DNA from: Mesorhizobium sp. J428
Lineage (GTDB): Bacteria > Pseudomonadota > Alphaproteobacteria > Rhizobiales > Rhizobiaceae
Direction: 5' to 3'
DNA: 64,000 nucleotides
Assembly: GCF_024699925.1 (NCBI RefSeq)
Contig: NZ_JAJOMX010000001.1
Span: 2,394,001 to 2,458,000 of the forward strand
Shown here: piece after piece, positions 28,537 to 37,955 of the stretch
Position numbering within the stretch: the stretch's first letter is position 1
Layout of the letters: every line of letters begins with the position of its first letter
The notes under the pieces: generated by a model
Seen by the model: the letters and a program-made list of their open reading frames with translations, nothing else
Database searches by the model: none
What the model was told of the DNA's origin: nothing
Position numbers and translations under genes: made by a program

Positions 28537-29163
28537 ATGACGGCGCGCAACATCCCGGCCAGCCCGGTGCCGCTGAGCGGATTGCGCGCCGTCTCCCGGT
28601 TCGTGCTGCTGGCCGGCGGCTTTCTTATCGTCATCGCCGCCGGCTTGATTGTCGTGGAGATCGTATTGCGACAGGTCTTCAGCCATTCGCTCGGCGGGGT
28701 CGACGAACTGGCGGGCTTCGCGCTTGCCGTGGGCACCGCATGGAGCTTCGGGGCGGTGCTGCTGGACAAGGCCCATGTCCGCATCGACACGGTCTATGCC
28801 CGGTTCGGCGAGAGGGGGCGGGCTCTGCTCGATATCGCCAGCCTGGCAGGCACCGTCCTGTTCATGTCGACGATGGTCTATTTCGCCACCGAGGTCCTGA
28901 TCACGAGCCTCCGCTTCGGCGCGTCCTCGCAGAGTTCGCTGGCGATCCCCAAGGCGGTGCCGCAGGCGCTGTGGCTCGCGGGGCTGGGATGGTTTCTCCT
29001 GGTCGCCGTCGTTCTGCTCGCCTGCTGCCTGATGGCGCTGCTACGCGGCGACTGGAAGCAGATCGGGAGACTGGCGGGGGCTCCCGACATCCAGCAGGAA
29101 CTCTCCGCCGAGATCGCAGATACCGTCCACCGCAATGCCGACCAGAAGGCAGCGCTGCCATGA
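28537..29163 (+). CDS. dctQ: TRAP transporter small permease (module A)
   Basis: This 208-residue protein has four predicted membrane helices (around SRFVLLAGGFLIVIAAGLIV, LAGFALAVGTAWSFGAVLL, LFMSTMVYFATEVL and WLAGLGWFLLVAVVLLAC). The conserved LRQVFSHSLGGVDELAGF segment is typical of DctQ. Start 28537 is 2 bp after the dctP stop. It forms the membrane part together with DctM, whose start overlaps its stop by 4 bp. Sodium-coupled uptake is the family function. Confidence 0.9.
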   Translation: MTARNIPASPVPLSGLRAVSRFVLLAGGFLIVIAAGLIVVEIVLRQVFSHSLGGVDELAGFALAVGTAWSFGAVLLDKAHVRIDTVYARFGERGRALLDIASLAGTVLFMSTMVYFATEVLITSLRFGASSQSSLAIPKAVPQALWLAGLGWFLLVAVVLLACCLMALLRGDWKQIGRLAGAPDIQQELSAEIADTVHRNADQKAALP

Positions 29164-30443
29164 TCGGTTTTGCCGTCGGCGCGATGATTCTCCTGCTGGC
29201 GCTGGGCCTGCCGATCGCCATCGGCCTCGGCCTGGTCGGCATGGGGCTGGCGGAGTTCTACAGCGTCCTGCCGCTGACGCGGGCCATGGGCGAAGTGGCG
29301 TGGAGCTCCTCCACTGGCTTCCTGATGGTGTCGATCCCGCTCTTCGTGCTGCTCGGCGAAATCCTGCTGCGTTCAGGCATCGCCGACCGCATGTATGCCG
29401 CGGTCGCCGCCTGGCTGTCCTGGATGCCCGGTGGCCTGATGCATGCCAATATCGGGTCGTCGGCGCTCTTTGCCTCCATGTGCGGCTCGAGCGTGGCGAC
29501 CGCTGCGACGGTCGGCACCACCGCGATGCCGCAGATGACCAAATACGGCTACAACCCCTCGCTGTTCCTGGGCACGCTGGCGGCCGGCGGAACGCTGGGC
29601 ATCCTGATCCCGCCCTCGATCAACCTGATCGTCTACGGTCTCATCACCAACACCTCGATCCCGCGGCTCTATCTGGCAGGCATCGTCCCGGGCATCCTGC
29701 TGGCGCTGATGTTCATGGCCGTCGTCGCGCTCGCCTGCACGCTCCGCCCCGGCCTCGGCGGCCGAATGGTCAGCGTCAGCTGGTCCGAACGGATGGCGTT
29801 GCTCGGCGAATTCCTGCCGCCCTTGTTCATTTTCATCGTGGTGATCGGCTCGATCTATGTCGGCTGGGCAACCGCCACGGAGTCGGCCGCGCTGGGCGTC
29901 GTCGCGGCGCTGCTTTTGACGCTGGTCCGCCGCCGGTTCAGTGTCGCCATGTTCGTCAGCGCCGTCGAGAACACGATGAAGACGACCGGCATGATCATGC
30001 TGATCGTGGTCGCCGCCTTCTTCCTCAATTTCGTGATGACCGCGGTCGGACTGACCACGGCGATCGTCAATCTCGTCACGGCCTATGACCTGCCGCCGCT
30101 TGGCCTGATGGTCGCGGTCATTATTTTCTATCTCATCCTCGGTGCCTTCATGGACGAGATGGCGATGATGATCTCGACGGTGCCCGTCATCGCGCCCGTG
30201 GTGTTCGCGGCCGGCTTCGACGGGGTCTGGTTCGGGATCATGCTGGTTGTGCTGATGCAGGCCGGGATGATCCTGCCTCCGGTCGGCATCAACCTCTTCG
30301 TCATCCAGGGCATCAGACGCACCGGCCGCATCAGCGAGACCGCCTGGGGCGCCATGCCCTTTGTTCTGGCGATGGTGGCGTTGATGGCACTGCTGATCGT
30401 CTATCCGCAACTGGCGCTGTGGCTGCCTGCCGCGCTGAACTGA
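29160..30443 (+). CDS. dctM: TRAP transporter large permease (module A)
   Basis: This 427-residue protein has about 12 hydrophobic helices and the DctM landmarks SIPLFVLLGEILLRSG, GSSVATAATVGTTAMPQM, GTLAAGGTLGILIPPSINLI and MDEMAMMISTVPVIAPV. It is the transport channel of the TRAP system. Its start overlaps dctQ by 4 bp (ATGA). A 75-bp gap without an obvious terminator leads into hyuA, so transporter and enzymes are likely one operon. Confidence 0.92.
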   Translation: MIGFAVGAMILLLALGLPIAIGLGLVGMGLAEFYSVLPLTRAMGEVAWSSSTGFLMVSIPLFVLLGEILLRSGIADRMYAAVAAWLSWMPGGLMHANIGSSALFASMCGSSVATAATVGTTAMPQMTKYGYNPSLFLGTLAAGGTLGILIPPSINLIVYGLITNTSIPRLYLAGIVPGILLALMFMAVVALACTLRPGLGGRMVSVSWSERMALLGEFLPPLFIFIVVIGSIYVGWATATESAALGVVAALLLTLVRRRFSVAMFVSAVENTMKTTGMIMLIVVAAFFLNFVMTAVGLTTAIVNLVTAYDLPPLGLMVAVIIFYLILGAFMDEMAMMISTVPVIAPVVFAAGFDGVWFGIMLVVLMQAGMILPPVGINLFVIQGIRRTGRISETAWGAMPFVLAMVALMALLIVYPQLALWLPAALN

Positions 30444-30518
30444 TGAACCGCGCTCCAACCCAGACAGGCAAGCGGCGTCTCGACGCGCCCGTCCTTCTCC
30501 GCATGAAGAGTTAGACGC

Positions 30519-32597
30519 ATGACACGCCCCACGTTCCGTATCGGCATCGATATAGGCGGCACCTTTACCGACATCGCGCTGATCGACGGCGCCGGCACGG
30601 TGGAAATCCGCAAGGTCGCCTCCACCCCGGACGACTACAGTCGCGGCATTGCGAACGGCCTCGGCGCCTTGATCGACGATCTCGGCATCGACCCGTGGGC
30701 GATCGGCGGCATCGTGCACGCAACCACCGTCGCCACCAACACGATCCTCGAATTCAAGGGCGCGCGGACCGGCCTCATCACCACGGCAGGCTTCCGCGAC
30801 GTGCTGGAACTGCGCCGCCTGCGCATCCCGGTCCTCTACGATCTGCAGTACGACAAGCCGCCGCCCCTCGTCCCGCGCAGGCTTCGGCTGGAAGTGCGCG
30901 AGCGGCTTGGGCCCGATGGCAAGGTGCGCATCCCGCTCGACGAGGACGACGTGGTCCGTGCCGCCGAGCGCCTTCGGGCCGAGGGTGTCGAGGCGGTCGC
31001 GATCAGCTACCTGCACGCCTATGCGAACGCCGCGCACGAGATCCGCACGGAACAGATCCTGCGCGAGGTGGTGGGAGACGACGTCTACATCTGTCGGGGC
31101 TCGGAAATCCTGCCCGAGATCCGCGAATACGAGCGGACGTCGACGGCGGTGGTGAACGCCTATGTCGGCCCCGTCATCCGCAACTATGCCGATGCGCTTT
31201 CCGGTCGGCTGGCGGAGATCGGCATCACGGCGCCGATCGAGATGATGCATTCCGGCGGCGGCATCATGCGGCTGGCGGCATCGGTCAAGCGCGCGGCCTC
31301 GCTGGTCGAGTCCGGACCGGCGGCAGGCGTCATCGCCTGCGCACGCCTCGTCCGCGGTGAGGGCCGCGGCGCCAACATCATCTCGTTCGACATGGGCGGC
31401 ACGACCGCCAAGGCGGCACTGATCGAGAACGGCGAGGCGGCGCGCACGGACGAATATGAGGTCGGCGCCGGCATCAACCTGTCCAGCAAGCTGGTCAAGG
31501 GGGGCGGCTATCCGATCAAGATACCCTTCATCGACGTTTCGGAGATCGGCGCCGGCGGCGGCAGCCTCGTGTCGCTCGACAGTCTGGGCCGTGTCACGGT
31601 CGGCCCCGAAAGCGCGGGCGCGATGCCAGGCCCGGTCTGCTACGGCAGGGGCGGCACGCGCGCGACCCTAACGGACGTCTTCGTCACCCTGGGCTACATC
31701 AACGATGTGACGCTGGCCGGCGGCTCGATAAGGGTCGATGCCGAGGCTGGCCGCGCCGCCCTGCGCCGCCAGGTCGCCGACCCGCTCGGACAGGACCTGC
31801 TGACCACCGCGCGCGGCGTGCTGACGCTCGCCGTCTCCACCATGACGCGCGCCGTCAAGGCCGTGTCGACCTATCGCGGCCGCGACCCGCGCGACTTCAC
31901 CCTGGTCGCCTTCGGCGGCAACGGCCCGGTGGTCGCGGCCGACATCGCCGCCGCGCTCGGCATCCGCAGCATCGTGGTGCCGCTGGCGGCCGGTGTGTTC
32001 TCCGGCTTCGGCCTGCTGCGCTCGGACGTCGAGCAGGAATTCGTCCAGCCGCTGCTGGCCGACGCCGCTCGGCTCGACGCCGACAGGCTGCCCTGTCTGG
32101 AGGCGGAACTGCGCGCCCGCGCGGTCGCGGCGCTGGCGACCGACGGCTACGACACGACGCTGGCCGAGTTCCGCTTCAGCGCCGACCTGCGCTATTTCGG
32201 CCAAGCCTATGAACTGAACATCGCCGGCGACATGCAGGGCGGCGCCATCGAAGCCCTGGTCGAGGGGTTCCATCGAGAGCACGAGCGCACCTATGGCCAC
32301 CGCTCCACGGAAGACCCCGTGCAGATCGTCAATGTGCGGATGAACGTGCGCGTGCCGACTGCATCGAAGATCGCCCGTTTCGCGCCGCCGCCAAGGTTCG
32401 AGCGCCGGGACCGCCCGGTCACCTTCGACCGCCAGCCCGTCATGACGCCCGTCATAGGCCGCGAGATGCTCGGCCCGACGCCGCGCCCGGGGCCCTTCAT
32501 CATCGAGGACTACGACTGCACCTGCGTCGTGCCTCCAACCGCGTCGGCCAGGCTCGATGCCGTCGGCAACATCGAGATCGAGGTGAACCCGCGATGA
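30519..32597 (+). CDS. hyuA: Hydantoinase/oxoprolinase family subunit A (module A)
   Basis: This 692-residue ATP-dependent amidohydrolase subunit is of the N-methylhydantoinase A / 5-oxoprolinase type. The N-terminal actin-like fold shows GIDIGGTFTDIALID, VHATTVATNTILEFKGA and later SFDMGGTTAKAAL, and GAGGGSLVSLDSLGRVTVGP lies in the middle. With HyuB it would open a lactam or hydantoin ring using ATP. The gene overlaps hyuB by 4 bp. The DSD1-like gene after hyuB suggests that the product is an amino acid or its derivative. Confidence 0.93.
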   Translation: MTRPTFRIGIDIGGTFTDIALIDGAGTVEIRKVASTPDDYSRGIANGLGALIDDLGIDPWAIGGIVHATTVATNTILEFKGARTGLITTAGFRDVLELRRLRIPVLYDLQYDKPPPLVPRRLRLEVRERLGPDGKVRIPLDEDDVVRAAERLRAEGVEAVAISYLHAYANAAHEIRTEQILREVVGDDVYICRGSEILPEIREYERTSTAVVNAYVGPVIRNYADALSGRLAEIGITAPIEMMHSGGGIMRLAASVKRAASLVESGPAAGVIACARLVRGEGRGANIISFDMGGTTAKAALIENGEAARTDEYEVGAGINLSSKLVKGGGYPIKIPFIDVSEIGAGGGSLVSLDSLGRVTVGPESAGAMPGPVCYGRGGTRATLTDVFVTLGYINDVTLAGGSIRVDAEAGRAALRRQVADPLGQDLLTTARGVLTLAVSTMTRAVKAVSTYRGRDPRDFTLVAFGGNGPVVAADIAAALGIRSIVVPLAAGVFSGFGLLRSDVEQEFVQPLLADAARLDADRLPCLEAELRARAVAALATDGYDTTLAEFRFSADLRYFGQAYELNIAGDMQGGAIEALVEGFHREHERTYGHRSTEDPVQIVNVRMNVRVPTASKIARFAPPPRFERRDRPVTFDRQPVMTPVIGREMLGPTPRPGPFIIEDYDCTCVVPPTASARLDAVGNIEIEVNPR

Positions 32598-34330
32598 GCC
32601 GCGTCGACCCCATCACGCTCGAAGTCATCCGCAACGGCCTGTCGTCGATCGCCGACGAGATGGCGTTGATCATCATGCGCAGCGCCTATTCGCCGGTCGT
32701 GCGCGACATCATGGACTACTCCACCGGGCTCTGCGATCCGCAAGGCCGCATCATAGCGCAGGGGCTGACGCTGCCGATCCAGCTCTGTTCGTTTCCGCGG
32801 GTCATGCGATTCCTGAAGGAACGCTTCGGCGACGACATGGCGCCTGGCGACATCTTCATCACCAACGACCCCTATGGGTCGGGCGGGCAGCATCTGCCGG
32901 ACGTCTATGTGCTGAAGCCGATCTTCAAAGAGGGCGCGCTGGCGGGCTTCGCCTGTACGGTTGCCCACCACACCGACCTGGGCGGCATCGTGCCCGGCAG
33001 CGTCGCCATCTACGCGACCGAGATCCAGCAGGAAGGACTGCGCATTCCGCTCGCAAAGCTGCATGAGGCGGGTCTGCCCAACCGGACGCTGCTCGGGCTG
33101 ATCGAGGCCAACACGCGCCAGCCGGTCGAGGTGCTGGGCGACCTCCGCGCGCAGATCGCTGCCTGCGCCACCGCCGAAAAGGGCCTGCTCGGTCTGGTCG
33201 ATCGCTATGGCAGCGACTTCCCGATCTATGTCGAGGCGCTGCACGACCATGCCGAGACGATGATGCGCGAGACGATTCGCGAATTGCCGAACGGCGTCTA
33301 TGTCGGCGAAGACTATCTCGACGGCCTTGGCGAGGATCCCAAACCAATCCGTATCCGCGCCACGGTGACCATCGCCGACGACACGATTGACATCGACTTC
33401 GCCGGCACATCCGCCCAGGTGGCGGCCTCGATCAACTGTCCGATCTCGCTGCCGGAATCGGCCGCCTTCACGGCCATCCGCTGTCTGTCGCGCCGCGACA
33501 TCCCCAATTGCGACGGCTATCTGAAACCGATCACCGTCCGCGCGCCGGAAGGCAGCCTGCTCAATCCTCTGTTCCCCGCGGCCTGCGGCGCCCGCGGCGT
33601 TGTCGGCTACCGCGTGTTCGACACGATCATGCAGGCGCTGGCCAGGGTGGTGCCGGAGCGCGCGATCGGCGGATCGGAGGGAGGACCGTTCCTGATGGCG
33701 GCCGGCGGCACCTATCAGGGCAGGCAGTTCGTGCTCAACGAGATGCTGGTGGGCACCTGGGGCGCCCGCGCCGACCGCGACGGCATCGAGGGCATTTCGA
33801 ACCCGGCCGCCAACATCTCCAACCAGCCGGTCGAGATGATCGAGGCGGAGATGCCGGTCGAGATCGTGCGCTATGGCTTCGTGACGGATTCGGGAGGAGC
33901 AGGACGCAATCGCGGCGGGCTCGCCTTCATCCGCGAATTCCGCTTCCAGCAGGAGACCGGCTTCAATCTGCGCGGCGACCGTCGCGACCATCCGCCCTTC
34001 GGTATCGACGGCGGCGGATCCGGCGCCCCGTCCGCGCACGTTCTCATTGCGACGAACGGCAGCGAACGCATGCTGCCGGCCATGCCGATGCATGCCTTCA
34101 TGGCCCATGCCGGCGACGTCATTCGGCTCGTCGGCGCGGGCGGAGGCGGCTTCGGTGACGCGTTCGAGCGCGAGCCGTCGCGCGTGATGGCCGACGTGAT
34201 AGAGGAGAAGGTGTCGGTCGAGGGCGCGTCGCGGGACTACGGCGTGGTGATCGATCCGGTTTCGTTGACGGTGGACCAGCCGGCCACCCTGGCCTTGCGG
34301 GCGGACAGTCTCGGGAGAAATGCCGAATGA
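32594..34330 (+). CDS. hyuB: Hydantoinase/oxoprolinase family subunit B (module A)
   Basis: This 578-residue HyuB has the family motifs NDPYGSGGQHLPDVYVLKP, HHTDLGGIVPGSVAI and the Gly-rich end VGAGGGGFGDAF. HyuB carries the hydrolytic side of the HyuAB pair. It overlaps hyuA upstream and the PLP-enzyme gene downstream by 4 bp each, so the three form a translationally coupled unit. Length is normal. Confidence 0.93.
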   Translation: MSRVDPITLEVIRNGLSSIADEMALIIMRSAYSPVVRDIMDYSTGLCDPQGRIIAQGLTLPIQLCSFPRVMRFLKERFGDDMAPGDIFITNDPYGSGGQHLPDVYVLKPIFKEGALAGFACTVAHHTDLGGIVPGSVAIYATEIQQEGLRIPLAKLHEAGLPNRTLLGLIEANTRQPVEVLGDLRAQIAACATAEKGLLGLVDRYGSDFPIYVEALHDHAETMMRETIRELPNGVYVGEDYLDGLGEDPKPIRIRATVTIADDTIDIDFAGTSAQVAASINCPISLPESAAFTAIRCLSRRDIPNCDGYLKPITVRAPEGSLLNPLFPAACGARGVVGYRVFDTIMQALARVVPERAIGGSEGGPFLMAAGGTYQGRQFVLNEMLVGTWGARADRDGIEGISNPAANISNQPVEMIEAEMPVEIVRYGFVTDSGGAGRNRGGLAFIREFRFQQETGFNLRGDRRDHPPFGIDGGGSGAPSAHVLIATNGSERMLPAMPMHAFMAHAGDVIRLVGAGGGGFGDAFEREPSRVMADVIEEKVSVEGASRDYGVVIDPVSLTVDQPATLALRADSLGRNAE

Positions 34331-35472
34331 AAGGTGTCGCCGCGCTGAACCTCGAGCTTGTCGGCGTCGCGGGAAGCCGTGCCGCACTCGAAACGCCCGC
34401 ATTGCTTATCGACGCCACGGCCTTCGAACGGAATGTCGCCACGCTTGCCGCGCTGGCAAAAGAAGCGGGAACGGCGCTGCGCCCGCACGCCAAGACGCAC
34501 AAATGCGCAACCATCGCCAAGGCGCAGCTGGCCGCAGGCGCGATCGGTATCGCCTGCGCCAAACCGGGCGAGCTGCTGGCGCTCTTCGAAGCCGGCATCA
34601 AGCCGCTGATGCTGACGGCGCCGGTGGCCAGCCGGCGCAAGATCGAGCGACTGGCGCAGGCAGCCGCATGTGGCTGCGACCTCACGGTGGTGGTCGATCG
34701 CATCGGGCTGATCGCCGATTTCGGAGCAGCCACGCGTGCGGCGCAAACGACGATCGCCGTGCTTGTCGACTGCGACACGGGCCTCGGCCGCACGGGTGTT
34801 ACCACGCCGGACGCCGTCGTCGCGCTCGCCCGGGCAATAGCTGCCGAGGACGGCCTGACCTATGCCGGCGTTCAGGCCTATGCCGGCCATGTGCAGCACG
34901 TGCATGACAACGATGCCCGCCGCCTCGCCAACCGCGCTGCCAGCGAGCGGCTTGCCGGCATCCTCGCAGCGCTGGCGGATGCAGGCCTTGCCGCCCGGAT
35001 CGTCACCGGCGGCGGCACGGGCAGCCATGCGCTCGACTTCGAGGACCGGCTGCTGACGGAGGTGCAGGCAGGCTCCTACATCTTCATGGACGAGGGCTAT
35101 CGGCCGGTCGACCTGCATGGCGAAAACGGGCCCGTCTTCAACTTCGCGATGTATGTGGCCGTCACCGTCATTGCCCACAATTCCAGGGGAGAGGCCATCA
35201 CCGACGCCGGCAGCAAGAGCTTCGCCCTCGACGGTCCGCAGCCTCGCGCCTGCCTGGACGGCCGGGAAATCGGCACCATCGTCTGGGTCGGCGACGAGTT
35301 CGGCAAGCTCGTGCCGCATGAGGGCATTGCCGTTCCGCCCGTCGGCACCCGCATCGAATGCACTGTTCCGCACTGCGACCCGACCGCGAATCTCCACGAC
35401 GTGATCCATCTGGTGCGCGGCGACAGGCTGGAGGCCCTCTGGCCGATCGAAGGCCGCGGCCTGTCGGATTGA
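34327..35472 (+). CDS. DSD1-like PLP enzyme (D-threonine aldolase / D-serine dehydratase family)
   Basis: This 381-residue fold-type III PLP enzyme has Lys56 in LRPHAKTHKC as the likely Schiff-base lysine, the alanine-racemase-like barrel before about residue 250, and a C-terminal domain with a D-serine-dehydratase-like metal site (HNSRGEAITDAGSKSFALD and VPHCDPTAN). Relatives are D-threonine aldolase, D-3-hydroxyaspartate aldolase and eukaryotic-type D-serine dehydratase. Placed after HyuAB it could act on a D-hydroxy amino acid released by ring opening; that link is inference. It converges on the adenosine-deaminase-like gene, with 32 bp between stops. Confidence 0.87.
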   Translation: MKGVAALNLELVGVAGSRAALETPALLIDATAFERNVATLAALAKEAGTALRPHAKTHKCATIAKAQLAAGAIGIACAKPGELLALFEAGIKPLMLTAPVASRRKIERLAQAAACGCDLTVVVDRIGLIADFGAATRAAQTTIAVLVDCDTGLGRTGVTTPDAVVALARAIAAEDGLTYAGVQAYAGHVQHVHDNDARRLANRAASERLAGILAALADAGLAARIVTGGGTGSHALDFEDRLLTEVQAGSYIFMDEGYRPVDLHGENGPVFNFAMYVAVTVIAHNSRGEAITDAGSKSFALDGPQPRACLDGREIGTIVWVGDEFGKLVPHEGIAVPPVGTRIECTVPHCDPTANLHDVIHLVRGDRLEALWPIEGRGLSD

Positions 35473-35504
35473 CGACACGCGGCGCAGCGACGATCGTATC
35501 TCCG

Positions 35505-36524
35505 TCAGCGCACCTCGTAGGCGGCCGCGTGCGCCTCCAGCTCCGCCAGGAACCCTGTCTTCGCCGCGTCTGGTATCCAGGCGGCGGAGAAGGCGTTGCG
35601 CATGAACTGGAGCAGCTCCGCTGCACTGAACCCGTATTTCGTCAGTTCCTGCATCATGTGGCACATGTATCCGCTGGAAAATTCCGCCGGATCGTCGGTG
35701 TTCACGGTCACCGTGACGCCACGCTCGTACAACGCGCGCAGTCGCCCGATGCGGCGCGGACGTGAATCGAGGGGCGTCCAGGTCGGGCATATCGTCAGCG
35801 GGATGTTCCGCTCGATCAAGGCCTCCACGAGCGCGTCGTCCTCGATGGAATTGACGCCGTGGTCGATGCGCTCGACACCCAGGACATGGATGCACTGGTA
35901 GATGTGTTGCGCCGAATTCTCCATGTCGCAGTCGCAATGGGCGGTCAGCCGGTAGCCCTGCCTGCGCGCCTCCTCGTAGGCGCGTTTGAACTTGATCGGC
36001 GGGTTGCCTTTCTCGTTCGAGCACAGCCCCATGCCGGCGATCATGTCTCGATAGGGCGCGACCGCTTCGAGCATCTTCAGCGCGCTCTCCTCGGAGAATT
36101 CCCTGTTGATGCACATCAGCAGCACCGAGGAAACGCCGAACCTCTCCTGGCCATCCTTGCTCGCCTGATCGAGCGCCTGCATCAGATCGTCGACGCTGAT
36201 GCCGTTGTCGAAATACTGCTGCGGCGCGAAGGTGAGCTCGACGTGGCGGATGTTCTCCTCGCGGGCCCGCTCGAGAAAATCCATCGTCGATTCATAGATG
36301 TCCTGCCGGGTGCGCAGCACCTCGAAGCAGGTCATGTGATAGCGGAAGAAATCCTCGGGCGACTTGTACTGCTGGGCTTCGATGAAGTCGGCTTCCGTCT
36401 TGTAGGGAATGTCGACGCCGTTGCGCGCGGCAAGGCGCATCACCGTCTGGGGCGACATCGTGCCCGATATGTGCAGGTGCAGCTCGGCCTTCGGCATCGT
36501 GCGGATGAATTCGGCAATGTCCAT
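35505..36524 (-). CDS. Adenosine/adenine deaminase family protein with altered active-site motif
   Basis: This 339-residue protein has the adenosine-deaminase metal set: H16 and H18 in ELHLHISGT, H196, H222 in RIDHGVN and D277 in VNTDDPAEF. The usual HAGE motif, whose glutamate is the proton donor in true adenosine deaminase, is replaced by HCDCD at 196-200. The specificity may therefore differ from adenosine. It is the last gene of minus-strand module B, 59 bp after the DapA-like gene. A deaminase of an amino-heterocycle would fit the context but is not shown. Confidence 0.82.
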   Translation of the reverse strand: MDIAEFIRTMPKAELHLHISGTMSPQTVMRLAARNGVDIPYKTEADFIEAQQYKSPEDFFRYHMTCFEVLRTRQDIYESTMDFLERAREENIRHVELTFAPQQYFDNGISVDDLMQALDQASKDGQERFGVSSVLLMCINREFSEESALKMLEAVAPYRDMIAGMGLCSNEKGNPPIKFKRAYEEARRQGYRLTAHCDCDMENSAQHIYQCIHVLGVERIDHGVNSIEDDALVEALIERNIPLTICPTWTPLDSRPRRIGRLRALYERGVTVTVNTDDPAEFSSGYMCHMMQELTKYGFSAAELLQFMRNAFSAAWIPDAAKTGFLAELEAHAAAYEVR

Positions 36525-36583
36525 TTTCTTTCCTCTTCGATGTCAGGCCCGGCGTCGCAGCCGGCCGGCACGTCCCGGATCCA

Positions 36584-37513
36584 TCAGCCCAGCTCCTTCA
36601 GGCGCGCTTCCTGCCGCTTCAGCAGAAGTTCGATGTCGGCGATGTCGAGGGGCGACAGTTTCGGCCCGGGAGCACGAAGGGCGGCAGACTTGATCGCGCC
36701 GCGCGCCGCCAGAACATATTTCCTCACCGCCAGGCCGATGCCCTGCTGCTGCTCGTAGCGGGCGAATGGCAGATAGGCGTCGAAGAGATCGTGAGCGCGT
36801 GCCGTGTCGCCGGCTGCATGGGCGTTCCACACCCCGACCATCATCTCGGGGAAGGCGAAGCCGGTCATGGCCCCGTCGGCGCCGCGCGAAAACTCTTCCG
36901 GCAGGAACAGCCCGCCATTGCCGGTCAGGATCGAGATGCGGCGCTTGCCGCCGTCCGAAGCCTTGCGCAGCGCGGTGATCTTCGCCAGTCCCGGCCAGTC
37001 CTCGTGCTTGAGCATCACGCAGCTCGGCAGGCTGTCGATGACGCGCTGGATCACCTGCGGCGCCAGCTGAACGCCGGTCGTCAGCGGATAGTCCTGCAGC
37101 ACGAAGGGGACATTTGGGCCGAGCGCCTGCGCCACGCCTTCGAAGTAAGCGTAGCACTGTTCGTCGGTCCGCAAGCTGGAGATCGGCGCGACCATGACGC
37201 CGGCGGCACCGTCCGCCATCACGTCATGCGCAAGCTCGCGCATCGGGGCCAGCCCAGGGGCCGAGACACCGACCACGACCGGAACCCGTCCGGCCGCGCG
37301 CGCGATGACGCGCCTGACGAACAGGCGCGACTCTTCGGCCGTCAGCTTGGGGGCCTCTCCCATGATGCCGAGCACGGTGAGCCCGGCCGCCCCCCGTTCC
37401 AGATAGAAGTCGGTCATCCGGTCGGCGCTCTCCAGATCGAGCGTGCCGTCGTTGCCGAACGGGGTGACGGCGATGATGAAGACGCCTTTTGCGGTTTCGT
37501 CGAGCAATGCCAT
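36584..37513 (-). CDS. Dihydrodipicolinate synthase / N-acetylneuraminate lyase family protein
   Basis: This 309-residue TIM-barrel aldolase has Schiff-base Lys169 (CVMLKHED) and Tyr142 (VLQDYP) in the right order for the DapA/NanA superfamily. The GTTGE substrate loop of true DapA is replaced by LGIMGEAP, so lysine synthesis is unlikely. Cleavage or condensation of a 2-oxo acid, typically pyruvate-yielding, is the family reaction. It lies in module B between the ferredoxin and the deaminase-like gene. Confidence 0.87.
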   Translation of the reverse strand: MALLDETAKGVFIIAVTPFGNDGTLDLESADRMTDFYLERGAAGLTVLGIMGEAPKLTAEESRLFVRRVIARAAGRVPVVVGVSAPGLAPMRELAHDVMADGAAGVMVAPISSLRTDEQCYAYFEGVAQALGPNVPFVLQDYPLTTGVQLAPQVIQRVIDSLPSCVMLKHEDWPGLAKITALRKASDGGKRRISILTGNGGLFLPEEFSRGADGAMTGFAFPEMMVGVWNAHAAGDTARAHDLFDAYLPFARYEQQQGIGLAVRKYVLAARGAIKSAALRAPGPKLSPLDIADIELLLKRQEARLKELG

Positions 37514-37542
37514 TGTCTGCTTCCGGTTGATGTTCAGGTCGC

Positions 37543-37617
37543 TCAGCCGGCCATCTCGTGGACATCACGGTCCATGCGCCGTTCGCCGCCGATCAGGCCC
37601 TTCATATCGAATTTCAT
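37543..37617 (-). CDS. Possible 24-residue peptide coupled to the ferredoxin gene
   Basis: An ATG overlapping the ferredoxin stop (ATGA) opens a frame for MKFDMKGLIGGERRMDRDVH plus four residues. It fills the gap before the DapA-like gene. Such a short frame may occur by chance, and no family is recognised. Confidence 0.25.
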   Translation of the reverse strand: MKFDMKGLIGGERRMDRDVHEMAG

Positions 37618-37955
37618 GCGGTCTTTCCCGTCGCCGATTCGCGCCGGGCCACCGCCTCGTGATCGAGCGTCGTCCTGAATTTTTCGGAGGCTCCGCCCGG
37701 AGAGCCCCAGCCGGTCACCTCCGGTGAGAAGAATTCCGCATTGATCGCGAGGAATGGTTGTTCCTTCGCCGGCAGTTCGTCGTCGGCATAGATCGCGTCG
37801 ACGGGACAGACCGAGAGACAGAGGCCGCAGTTGATGCATTCGTCGGGGTGGATGTACATCATCCGACCGCCCTCGTAGATGCACTCGACGGGGCACGCCA
37901 CCTGGCATGCCGCATCCTTGACGTCGATGCAGGCCGAACCGATGACATAGGTCAT
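37614..37955 (-). CDS. Ferredoxin, FdxA-like with two iron-sulfur cluster sites
   Basis: This 113-residue ferredoxin has eight cysteines, at 9, 17, 21, 25, 40, 43, 46 and 50, with the C-terminal cluster as CINCGLCLSVCPVDAI. The first motif is irregular (C9-x7-C17-x3-C21-P), as in seven-iron FdxA proteins. Start 37955 is used because the ATG overlaps the upstream hydratase stop by 1 bp. It could pass electrons to or from the FAD oxidoreductase of the same operon; that partnership is inferred. Confidence 0.88.
   Translation of the reverse strand: MTYVIGSACIDVKDAACQVACPVECIYEGGRMMYIHPDECINCGLCLSVCPVDAIYADDELPAKEQPFLAINAEFFSPEVTGWGSPGGASEKFRTTLDHEAVARRESATGKTA

Noticed and set aside
36584..37513. 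True dihydrodipicolinate synthase for lysine synthesis
   Set aside because: The GTTGE loop is replaced by LGIMGE and the gene sits in a catabolic operon.
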